Source of the DNA: JABJPE01 sp036340215
GTDB taxonomy: Bacteria; Pseudomonadota; Gammaproteobacteria; Comchoanobacterales; Comchoanobacteraceae
Length of the DNA stretch: 6,419 nucleotides
Assembly (NCBI GenBank): GCA_036340215.1
Contig: JAYYZF010000064.1
Coordinates: 1 to 6,419 of the forward strand
Direction of reading: 5' to 3'
This document shows, in pieces, positions 1 through 6,040 of the stretch (positions within the stretch are counted from its first letter, which is position 1; each line of letters opens with the position of its first letter). Position numbers and translations under genes: made by a program. The notes beneath the pieces were generated by a model. It saw nothing but the letters and a program-made list of their open reading frames with translations, did no database searches and had not been told where the DNA came from.

Positions 1-389
1 CAACCACCATTTTTTATTTGACTAGAAATAGCGTGAATAAAGCTAGGATCCTCAACATAAGATATTTTCTCTGTCAAATACATTAAAGTTGTTTTGCCAT
101 TTTCATCAGCAATATTCAAAGCATTATTATCTCTAGCACTCATTATTAAGAGATTAAGAAAAGAAATCATTTTATCTCTATATTCTTCATAGTTCTTACA
201 ACCTGCGTTGTCACTAGCAAGAGAAAAAGTAATGTATCGGGAACATAAGAACATCAATAGCGTTTTACCTTTGTGTTGATATGTATAATCAATATCATTC
301 TTGTATGCAGCTAGTATAGAGAATGCACGCTTAATATCGTTTGCCTCAATTGCCTTAAATAAGTCTTTTGTACTTTGTTGTTTAGCCAT
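1..389 (-). CDS. Ankyrin-repeat-like protein, N-terminal part (runs off left edge)
   Basis: This is an open frame of 129 codons starting at ATG 389 and continuing past position 1, so the C-terminus is missing. The start is supported by AAGG at 400-403, ten bases upstream, and by a strong promoter just beyond. The protein begins MAKQQSTKDLFKAIEANDIK and has no signal peptide or membrane segment, so it looks cytosolic or secreted by a signal-independent route. Two segments resemble ankyrin units. Residues about 9-46 form a helix pair followed by NDIDYTYQHKGKTLLM. Residues about 77-107 form a helix, then ALNIADENGKTTLMYL. The 'D-x-x-G-K-T-x-L-M' turn corresponds to the ankyrin 'D-x-x-G-x-T-P-L-H' signature, with Leu-Met in place of Leu-His. 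Roughly 30 residues between the units fit the consensus poorly. Ankyrin repeats bind proteins and are common in host-associated bacteria, but no specific partner or function can be read here. The frame is secure; the family call is moderate. Confidence 0.65.
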   Translation of the reverse strand, partial: MAKQQSTKDLFKAIEANDIKRAFSILAAYKNDIDYTYQHKGKTLLMFLCSRYITFSLASDNAGCKNYEEYRDKMISFLNLLIMSARDNNALNIADENGKTTLMYLTEKISYVEDPSFIHAISSQIKNGG

Positions 390-416
390 AATTTTCTTAC
401 CTTGTATATTTAACTT

Positions 417-446
417 ATTATAGCACAAAAAAATAATTATTTTTAA
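417..446 (-). promoter_or_regulatory. Putative sigma70 extended -10 promoter of the ankyrin-like gene
   Basis: On the minus strand a perfect TATAAT lies at 422-417, preceded by TGC, which gives the extended -10 form TGnTATAAT. A TTAAAA hexamer at 446-441 (four of six matches to TTGACA) sits 18 bases upstream. Transcription would start near 410, giving a leader of about 20 bases that contains the AAGG ribosome-binding site. The call rests on sequence match only. The surrounding DNA is very AT-rich, which raises the chance of random -10 matches, but the TGn extension and the spacing make this one better than chance. Confidence 0.6.
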
Positions 447-556
447 TATATGTAAGTAAAGAAGCGATTTAAGAAAAATTAACAAGCAAAATAATAATTT
501 TAGAGCTTAACACTAAAAGAATAGTTACCTATTAAATTTTAAAATTAAAAAAAATA

Positions 557-584
557 TTAGTATTTTAGATATATTATATATAAA
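557..584 (+). promoter_or_regulatory. Weak candidate promoter for queH
   Basis: TATAAA at 579-584 matches the -10 consensus at five of six positions. TTAGTA at 557-562 is a poor -35 (three of six) with 16-base spacing. This would start transcription near 590 and give a leader of about 23 bases. Overlapping alternatives exist (TATATT at 570-575, TATTAT at 572-577), so the exact hexamers cannot be chosen by eye in this AT-rich stretch. A promoter must lie somewhere here, because queH has no upstream gene on its strand. Confidence 0.3.
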
Positions 585-613
585 ATGACGCTTTAAAACT
601 TCTATGACAAGCT

Positions 614-1300
614 ATGGCAAAATCTGAGACACTAACGCTTCCTCCAGGAAAGCAAAAGTTACTTTTACACTCATGCTGCGCACCATGCTCTGGCTCAGTC
701 ATGGAAAATATCATGGATGCAAAAATAGATTTTAGTATTCTCTTTTATAATCCTAATATTCACCCCATAAACGAATATGAATTAAGAAAAAATGAAAATA
801 TCCGCTTTGCTGAAAAACATAACATAGAGTTCATTAATCTTGATTATGATCGCGATAATTGGTTTAAAAGAATTAAAGGATTTGAGAATCATCCAGAAAG
901 AGGCTATCGCTGCACAATATGCTTCGATATGCGCTTTGAGAGAACAGCACTATATGCTTATGAAAATGGTTTTGATACTATTACTAGCTGCCTTGGGATC
1001 TCACGCTGGAAGAATATGGACCAAATAAATAATTGTGGTACTTTAGCTGCATCTCGCTATCCTAATATTAAGTATTGGACTTATAACTGGCGTAAAGATG
1101 GCGGCTCAGCACGTATGATAGAACTAGCAAAAGAAGAAGAGTTCTATCAACAACAATATTGTGGCTGTGTTTATTCTCTACGAGATACAAATAGATGGCG
1201 CCTAAAAAATGACAGAACAAGAGTAAAAATCGGGCAAGACTACTATACGAAAGAAACCCCATGTAGCAAAAAAAAGCTAAAGCTCAAACAGGCTAAATAG
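614..1300 (+). CDS. queH: Epoxyqueuosine reductase QueH (DUF208 family)
   Basis: QueH reduces epoxyqueuosine to queuosine at the wobble base of tRNAs with GUN anticodons. It is the cobalamin-independent counterpart of QueG and an iron-sulfur enzyme of the cytoplasm. The 228-residue protein has the family's cysteine motifs: HSCCAPCS at residues 19-26 (C21, C22, C25), RCTICF at 99-104 (C100, C103), and YCGCVYSLRDTN at 182-193 (C183, C185). The segment FDTITSCLGISRWKNMDQIN at 120-139 corresponds to the conserved substrate-side segment. The length is typical. ATG 614 is the only sensible start, because a TGA at 605-607 closes the frame just upstream and the CC-motif begins only 20 residues in. 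No clear Shine-Dalgarno sequence is visible; ACAAG just upstream is weak. The C-terminal tail is lysine-rich. The gene stands alone on its strand and converges on murG, so it is not part of a visible queuosine operon. Confidence 0.93.
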   Translation: MAKSETLTLPPGKQKLLLHSCCAPCSGSVMENIMDAKIDFSILFYNPNIHPINEYELRKNENIRFAEKHNIEFINLDYDRDNWFKRIKGFENHPERGYRCTICFDMRFERTALYAYENGFDTITSCLGISRWKNMDQINNCGTLAASRYPNIKYWTYNWRKDGGSARMIELAKEEEFYQQQYCGCVYSLRDTNRWRLKNDRTRVKIGQDYYTKETPCSKKKLKLKQAK

Positions 1301-1309
1301 CATAAATAC

Positions 1310-2419
1310 CTACTCAGTGACTTTGACTACATCACTCGCATCGTAAAACTCTTCACAAATACTAACAATCCTAGCCAAAGTATCCTCCGTATCATGTAGT
1401 TCCTTTGCAGCTTTACTTACTTTGTAATATTCCTGTGGATTTGCCAACCAAAACATAAGCTTACCAGATATTTCAGTTGCAAAATTTGGCATATCTTCTA
1501 AAGTACAACTAGCAGCCCCCTGATCTGCAATACTCATAGCATTATATAGTTGATGATTTTTCGCACATCTAGGATTTGGAATTAAAATACTAGGCTTTGC
1601 AAAAGCTAAAACCTCTGCGATGGTCATAGCACCAGCCCTTGTAATAACAACATCAGCCCATTGGTAAGCAGAGGCCATATCTTCAATAAATTCTTCAACA
1701 TAGGCATCTTTATGTAACTCTAGATATCTAGTTTTTATCTCATTAAGATTTCGTTTACCCGTTTGGTGCCAAACCTTAAAATCCTGACCAAGCATTGCAA
1801 AAGCATCAACAATAAGATGATTCATTTTATCAGAGCCATTACTTCCACCCAGAACTAATACTTTCATAGGCGTAGCTAAACCAGTTTTAATACTCTGAGT
1901 TTTACTTGTAATCTCAGATATTTCACGCCTTAAGGGATTACCAGTATAAGTAGTAGTCTTCTTTGTACTAAAAGCTCCAGCAAAACCAGTCATGATTTTA
2001 TCTGCAATATAAGCGAGTAATTTATTTGCCTTACCTGGTATTAAATTTTGTTCATGTAAGATTAACTTTCTACCTTGCAACCATGAATTAATACCAACTG
2101 GTACAGTCACATGCCCCCCAAAAGCAACTATAACTTTTGGATTTAGATCATTTAGTAAGCCCCAGGCCTTAAAGCAAGAAGCCGTTAAGCGTGTAACTAA
2201 AGTCATCTTACCTAATATGCCCGCACCATGCCATGGTGGACTAGTATGGGGAATAAAATTTATATTATTCTCAGTAGCAATACGCTCTTCTAAACTTCCT
2301 GGTTGACCAAGCCAACTAAGTCTATAGCCTATATATCTTAGCTCTAAAGCAACACTTAGAGCAGGAAAGACGTGCCCCCCTGTTCCACCTGCAACTATTA
2401 AAAAATCACACTTTGGCAT
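1310..2419 (-). CDS. murG: UDP-GlcNAc:lipid I N-acetylglucosaminyltransferase MurG
   Basis: MurG adds GlcNAc to lipid I on the inner face of the cytoplasmic membrane, making lipid II. I chose ATG 2419 (369 residues; E. coli about 355) over the longer frame from 2464. An AAGGAA Shine-Dalgarno sequence at 2433-2428 precedes 2419 by nine bases, and it puts GGTGGH at residues 11-16, as in the family. Other landmarks are HEQN at 122-125, TGNPLR at 159-164, the third glycine loop GGSNGS at 191-196 (usually GGSQGA), TRAGAMTIAE at 260-269 with the UDP-ribose-binding Glu at 269, and NHQLYNA at 288-294. The second glycine loop reads GGHVTVPVG at 101-109, where E. coli has GGYVSGPGG, so two glycines are replaced by valine. 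The lipid I region around residues 60-70 (PPWHGAG) also differs from the usual RGKG. The core is intact and the frame unbroken, so it is probably active. It overlaps the ftsW end by 14 bases, which suggests translational coupling. Confidence 0.95.
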   Translation of the reverse strand: MPKCDFLIVAGGTGGHVFPALSVALELRYIGYRLSWLGQPGSLEERIATENNINFIPHTSPPWHGAGILGKMTLVTRLTASCFKAWGLLNDLNPKVIVAFGGHVTVPVGINSWLQGRKLILHEQNLIPGKANKLLAYIADKIMTGFAGAFSTKKTTTYTGNPLRREISEITSKTQSIKTGLATPMKVLVLGGSNGSDKMNHLIVDAFAMLGQDFKVWHQTGKRNLNEIKTRYLELHKDAYVEEFIEDMASAYQWADVVITRAGAMTIAEVLAFAKPSILIPNPRCAKNHQLYNAMSIADQGAASCTLEDMPNFATEISGKLMFWLANPQEYYKVSKAAKELHDTEDTLARIVSICEEFYDASDVVKVTE

Positions 2420-3626
2420 ATTTTCTTTTCCTTTTGATAACTCTTTTTGACTTATACTCTCCATAAGACTTTCTCGTTCTTGCTTTACTAAATTTCAAAT
2501 CATATGAAATTCTTAACAATAATCCTAATACTATACTACTTACAAAAAGACTACTACCACCATAACTAATGAAAGGTAAAGTTAAACCCTTTGTAGGTAA
2601 TAAGCCAATATTTACCCCCATATTTACGAAACTTTGTAAAGATAACCATAAAGCAAAGCCATAACAGAGCACTGCGTTAAAAAACATATTCTTTTTTAAT
2701 GCCAAACGACTTAAGTAGAGTACTCTAGCAACCAAAACTACGTAACATAAAATAACGAATAAGCAGCCAAATAAACCTAGCTCCTCACCAATAACCGCAA
2801 ATAAAAAGTCGGTGTGAGCTTCTGGCAAATAAAACATTTTTTGCACACTATTACCCAAACCTACTCCAAATATCTCACCTCTTCCAAAAGCCATCAAAGA
2901 TTGTGTTAACTGATAGCCACCACCATAAGCATTATCCCATGGGTTCATAAAATTTAGAACTCTAGCAACACGGTAAGGAGCAAAAATGACCAGACATACT
3001 AAACTTGTAAAAGCAATAGCAACCAAGCCAAAAAACTTATCTAGCGGTGCTCCAACTAAAAACATCATCCCCATTGAAACTAATACTATAACAGTAGTTG
3101 CCCCAAAATCAGGCTCTAGTAAAAGTAGTAAGATAACTACTGCTAATACTATTAATGGCTTCATAAAACCCCAAGTAGTATCTATCAGTTCATGCTGCCT
3201 TCTATCTAGATAACTAGCAAGATAAAGTATTATAGCAAGCTTAGCAAATTCAGATACTTGCAGATGGAAAAAACCTAATCCAAGCCACCTTTTGGCGCCA
3301 TTAATATGTTTACCAACACCGGGCACTAGTACAAGAATTAAGCCCAATATGCTCATAATTAAAATCCAAGGGGCATAATCTTGCCACTTTTCTACTGGTA
3401 TTTTTAAGCAGCCATAAACTATAAATACACCTAATATCATGTAAACTAACTGATGTGAAAAGAAATGAAAAGGACTACCAAAATCCTTAACAGCAACAGC
3501 CAGAGAAGCAGATGCCACCATAATTAATCCAAGTAAAACCAGGGATAATACCGGTAACACTATCCAGGGGTCATAACTGAATTTATTTTTCTGGGGTGCT
3601 TTTCTTTTAGTACTGCGTTTTGACAT
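2406..3626 (-). CDS. ftsW: Septal peptidoglycan polymerase FtsW (SEDS family)
   Basis: FtsW is the multi-pass membrane glycosyltransferase that polymerises lipid II at the division site together with FtsI. I take ATG 3626 (406 residues; E. coli 414). The frame stays open back to ATG 3713, but that start would overlap murD by 107 bases and add an unlikely tail. The N-terminus is basic (MSKRSTKRKA), then about ten hydrophobic segments follow from residue 21. Motifs match E. coli closely: GLIMVASAS at 33-41, AKRWLGLG at 111-118, YQLTQSLMAFGRGE at 238-251, PEAHTDF at 268-274 with the essential SEDS Asp at 273, and LPTKGLTLPFISYGGSSL at 343-360. The C-terminus ends in a strongly basic tail (KRVIKRKRKY). 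It overlaps the murD end by 20 bases and the murG start by 14. Family certain; start likely, though its Shine-Dalgarno spacing is long. Confidence 0.95.
   Translation of the reverse strand: MSKRSTKRKAPQKNKFSYDPWIVLPVLSLVLLGLIMVASASLAVAVKDFGSPFHFFSHQLVYMILGVFIVYGCLKIPVEKWQDYAPWILIMSILGLILVLVPGVGKHINGAKRWLGLGFFHLQVSEFAKLAIILYLASYLDRRQHELIDTTWGFMKPLIVLAVVILLLLLEPDFGATTVIVLVSMGMMFLVGAPLDKFFGLVAIAFTSLVCLVIFAPYRVARVLNFMNPWDNAYGGGYQLTQSLMAFGRGEIFGVGLGNSVQKMFYLPEAHTDFLFAVIGEELGLFGCLFVILCYVVLVARVLYLSRLALKKNMFFNAVLCYGFALWLSLQSFVNMGVNIGLLPTKGLTLPFISYGGSSLFVSSIVLGLLLRISYDLKFSKARTRKSYGEYKSKRVIKRKRKYAKV
2428..2433 (-). promoter_or_regulatory. Shine-Dalgarno site that fixes the murG start
   Basis: AAGGAA on the minus strand, nine bases before ATG 2419 and inside the last codons of ftsW. 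The alternative upstream ATG at 2464 has only a weak purine stretch (GAGAAAG) before it and would add 15 lysine- and glutamate-rich residues not expected in MurG. Confidence 0.7.
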
Positions 3627-4953
3627 AATCTTTAAAAAAGTCCCCTCTCTCATTAAAGTCGCTAAATTGGTCAAAGCTAGCGCATGCTGGCGACAATATA
3701 ACTGCAGAACCATTCGGGCTGGTATTAGCTGCTAAGTCTATAGCTGCAGCTAGGTCATCCACAACTTCACAGCTCCATGTTTCGGCCCAAGCATCGTAAA
3801 ACTTATCAGCAGCTCTGCCAAAAAGTATTATCTTAGCTATTTGGCCAGCAACTGCCGAAGGTAGCTCTTGGACTTTTTGCTCTTTGAATACTCCTCCAGC
3901 AAGCAAGACAATACTTTCATAACTATCACCCAAACTTAAGAGCGCAGAATGCATAGCTCCAGTGTTTGTAGCTTTAGAATCATTATACCAATATCTCTCA
4001 GAAAAACATCCTATATATTCACATCTATGTGCTAAACCATGAAAACTCTGCAAGGCATTCTTATAAGATCTCACCTCAAAACCAGCACTTGATAGTACTG
4101 CCATAGTTGCCAGATAATTTAAGATTTGAAACCTATCTTTTAATGGCAAATCAGATTTATTTAAAATAAGTTCTGATCCTTGCATAAGCAGTGTTTGCTT
4201 ATCTACTGATATCAAACCAAGCTCTCTCTCTGATTGAGGAGGAGTTAAAGCAAAACTGTGAGAAATGTTCTCAAGATCTAAATCCGCATATATCTCAGGC
4301 TGCCCTCTAAATACAACTATATTACGACTATTATCAAATATTTTTTGCTTGGCAGCTAGATAATCGGCAAAATCCTTATGCCAATCCAAATGGTCTTCGC
4401 TGATATTTAGGACTACAGCTACATCTGGCTTTAAATTAAAAGTAAATTCTAACTGAAAACTTGATAACTCTAAGAGATAAAAATCAATATTATCAAAATC
4501 AAGTAATTGCAAGGCAGGAGTACCAAAATTTCCACCTAACGCAGGATTTTTACCCATATCAACAAGAGCAGACTTAAGCATAGCACAGACTGTACTCTTA
4601 CCATTAGAACCTGTAATGGCTATAACTGGAGCTTGAGCATAATGAGCAAAAATCTCAATATCACTTATCATTTTATTCCGGTCTAAATCTGACCAGGGCT
4701 TAATGTGAGGACAAACACCAGGGCTAACTATTATTAAATCAGCATTTTTTAATAATTCAAAATCGAAATCACCGCTATGACAACCAACTTTGGGAAAAAA
4801 ACATTTTATTTCATTATAATATTTTGGCGTCTTGTTCTCGTCAAATATATCAACTTGGAGGTCGAATCTACTTAAAAACCTAACTACAGCAAGGCCAGTA
4901 GCTCCCATGCCGATAACTGCAACATTTCCACTGAAATTTTCGAAAAAGCTCAT
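3607..4953 (-). CDS. murD: UDP-N-acetylmuramoylalanine--D-glutamate ligase MurD
   Basis: MurD is the ATP-dependent cytoplasmic ligase that adds D-glutamate to UDP-MurNAc-L-Ala. The 448-residue product (E. coli 438) has the three Mur ligase domains. The N-terminal UDP-binding domain has GMGATGLAVVRFL at 15-27. The central ATPase has the P-loop AITGSNGKST at 112-121, GGNFG at 140-144, ELSSFQLE at 162-169 and EDHLDWH at 186-192; K202 in AAKQKIF aligns with the carbamylated lysine (K198) of E. coli. The C-terminal domain has LAHRCEYIG at 307-315, WYNDSKATNTGA at 322-333 and LSPACASFDQFSDFNERGDF at 420-439. Two spots are looser than usual: RFQILN at 274-279, where HNxxN is common, and GGVFKEQ at 353-359. 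Neither removes a residue I can call essential. An in-frame stop just upstream leaves ATG 4953 as the only good start, yet there is no Shine-Dalgarno sequence. The mraY stop lies only four bases before it, so translation probably depends on reinitiation. Confidence 0.96.
   Translation of the reverse strand: MSFFENFSGNVAVIGMGATGLAVVRFLSRFDLQVDIFDENKTPKYYNEIKCFFPKVGCHSGDFDFELLKNADLIIVSPGVCPHIKPWSDLDRNKMISDIEIFAHYAQAPVIAITGSNGKSTVCAMLKSALVDMGKNPALGGNFGTPALQLLDFDNIDFYLLELSSFQLEFTFNLKPDVAVVLNISEDHLDWHKDFADYLAAKQKIFDNSRNIVVFRGQPEIYADLDLENISHSFALTPPQSERELGLISVDKQTLLMQGSELILNKSDLPLKDRFQILNYLATMAVLSSAGFEVRSYKNALQSFHGLAHRCEYIGCFSERYWYNDSKATNTGAMHSALLSLGDSYESIVLLAGGVFKEQKVQELPSAVAGQIAKIILFGRAADKFYDAWAETWSCEVVDDLAAAIDLAANTSPNGSAVILSPACASFDQFSDFNERGDFFKDYVKTQY
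3641..3650 (-). promoter_or_regulatory. Purine-rich ribosome-binding site upstream of ftsW
   Basis: AGAGAGGGGA on the minus strand ends 14 bases before ATG 3626. The GGGGA core is good, but the spacing is longer than usual. The other in-frame ATGs, 3653 and 3713, have no convincing site in front of them, so 3626 remains the best choice. The site lies within the last codons of murD, so ribosomes finishing murD would pass over it. Confidence 0.45.
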
Positions 4954-4957
4954 ATTA

Positions 4958-6040
4958 TTAAATAATTATAGTGGTTATAATACATAAGGTTACAGCCAAC
5001 AAAGTAACACCAAAAAATACCCTTACAACTTTTGTCTCACTCCAACCCTTCAATTCATAGTGATGATGTAGTGGCGCCATCAAAAAAACTCGCTTTTTTC
5101 TCAGTTTAAATGAGACAACCTGAATAATAACAGATAAAGTCTCTGCAACTAGAATCAGACACATTATCATAAACAGTAATTCTTGCTTAATCATAAGAGC
5201 AACAAAACCAAGAGCAGCCCCAAGTGCGAGTGAGCCAACATCCCCCATAAATATTTTAGCTGGATATGAGTTAAACCATGCAAAGCCTAAACATGCACCG
5301 ACTATTGCACTCATAAAAACGCAAAGTTCTTGTGAAGTTGCAACATAAGGCACATTGTAGATATAACTTAAAATATGATCACCACTTAAGTAGCATAAGA
5401 AACAAAGTGCCGAAGCGATAATGACTACTTGTGATACAGCTAAACCATCTAAGCCATCTGTTAAATTAAGTGCATTACTAGAACCAACTATAACTAGTAA
5501 GGCCCAGATAAGGTAAAAATGCCCAATCTCGACTGTGAAATTTGAGAGAAAAGGTACATGTATACTAAAAAATTCACTACCCTTGTAAAAATGTGACAAT
5601 ATTATCACTGCCAATAAAGAAAGACATGACTGCGAACCAAATTTTAATTTAGCTGAGATACCCTTACTATTTTTAAATTTTATTTTTAAAAAGTCGTCAT
5701 AAAAGCCAATAAAACCAAATGCTAACGTCATAACCAAGCATGCAAGAATTAAATAATTACTCAAATCCGACCAGAGTAATGTGCTGATTGCTACTACGAA
5801 CAAGATTAAAATACCACCCATGGTTGGCGTACCGCTTTTCTGCAAATGAGAAACAGGACCTTCAAGCCTAACACTTTGTTTTAGCTGAAACTTAGCTAAA
5901 AACTCTATTGTTTTTTTTCCTAGCATCAAAGTCATTAATAAAGCTGTAATAGCTGCTAATGAAGACTTTAAAATAACGCTTTGACAAACTGATTCTAGAT
6001 AACCGTGCTGGAAGAATAAATTTTCTAAGAAACAAATCAT
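4958..6040 (-). CDS. mraY: Phospho-N-acetylmuramoyl-pentapeptide transferase MraY
   Basis: MraY is the integral membrane enzyme that transfers phospho-MurNAc-pentapeptide from UDP to undecaprenyl phosphate, making lipid I. At 360 residues it equals the E. coli length. Visible motifs are GTPTMGGI at 70-77, the Asp pair GFYDDF at 112-117 (D115, D116), NALNLTDGLDGLA at 189-201, FNSYPAKIFMGDVGSLALG at 256-274 with the catalytic-site Asp 267, and MAPLHHHYELKGW at 321-333 (H325-H327). About ten hydrophobic segments are spread along the chain. The start overlaps the murF stop as ATGA (6040-6037), and AAAAGGG at 6055-6049 lies eight bases upstream, so the start is firm. An A8 run in codons 41-44 (Gly-Lys-Lys-Thr) is the only unusual sequence feature. 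The protein ends in a hydrophobic isoleucine-rich stretch (IITTIII). Confidence 0.98.
   Translation of the reverse strand: MICFLENLFFQHGYLESVCQSVILKSSLAAITALLMTLMLGKKTIEFLAKFQLKQSVRLEGPVSHLQKSGTPTMGGILILFVVAISTLLWSDLSNYLILACLVMTLAFGFIGFYDDFLKIKFKNSKGISAKLKFGSQSCLSLLAVIILSHFYKGSEFFSIHVPFLSNFTVEIGHFYLIWALLVIVGSSNALNLTDGLDGLAVSQVVIIASALCFLCYLSGDHILSYIYNVPYVATSQELCVFMSAIVGACLGFAWFNSYPAKIFMGDVGSLALGAALGFVALMIKQELLFMIMCLILVAETLSVIIQVVSFKLRKKRVFLMAPLHHHYELKGWSETKVVRVFFGVTLLAVTLCIITTIII

Larger units (their letters stand above)
390..613. other. AT-rich divergent intergenic region
   Basis: These 224 bases separate the start codons of the leftward ankyrin-like gene and the rightward queH. The composition is strongly A+T, with runs such as AAAAAAAT and alternating AT at 569-582. 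Besides the leftward promoter, there is a 12-base perfect palindrome, AATTTTAAAATT, at 535-546. I see no RNA gene, no riboswitch fold, no terminator-like GC stem and no credible small gene. The segment most likely holds the two divergent promoters. Confidence 0.7.

Noticed and set aside
540..613. Possible preQ1 riboswitch before queH
   Set aside because: The leader is short and lacks the GC-containing stem and the A-rich pseudoknot tail arrangement of known preQ1 classes. QueH also acts after preQ1 insertion.
604..627. Seven-codon open frame (MTSYGKI) overlapping the queH start, containing a Tyr codon read by a queuosine tRNA
   Set aside because: It is appealing as a leader peptide but has no ribosome-binding site, only one relevant codon and no attenuator-like stems. 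Chance is the simpler explanation.
840..1028. 62-codon plus-strand open frame inside queH
   Set aside because: It lies wholly within queH in another frame, has no ribosome-binding site and its translation shows no recognisable motif.
1068..1262. 64-codon minus-strand open frame opposite queH
   Set aside because: It is antisense to the conserved CGC region of queH; its hydrophobic look comes from the complementary codons.
1268..1290. Possible intrinsic terminator for murG on the minus strand
   Set aside because: There is a T8 run, but the stem is only three to four base pairs with almost no loop, too weak to call.
2420..2464. N-terminal extension of murG to ATG 2464
   Set aside because: It would add 15 non-conserved residues and overlap ftsW by 59 bases; the strong Shine-Dalgarno sequence lies before 2419.
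2986..3213. 75-codon plus-strand open frame opposite ftsW
   Set aside because: It is antisense to conserved FtsW membrane segments, with no start signal or recognisable domain.
3627..3713. N-terminal extension of ftsW to ATG 3713
   Set aside because: It would overlap murD by 107 bases across its conserved C-terminal codons, and the added 29 residues do not resemble FtsW.
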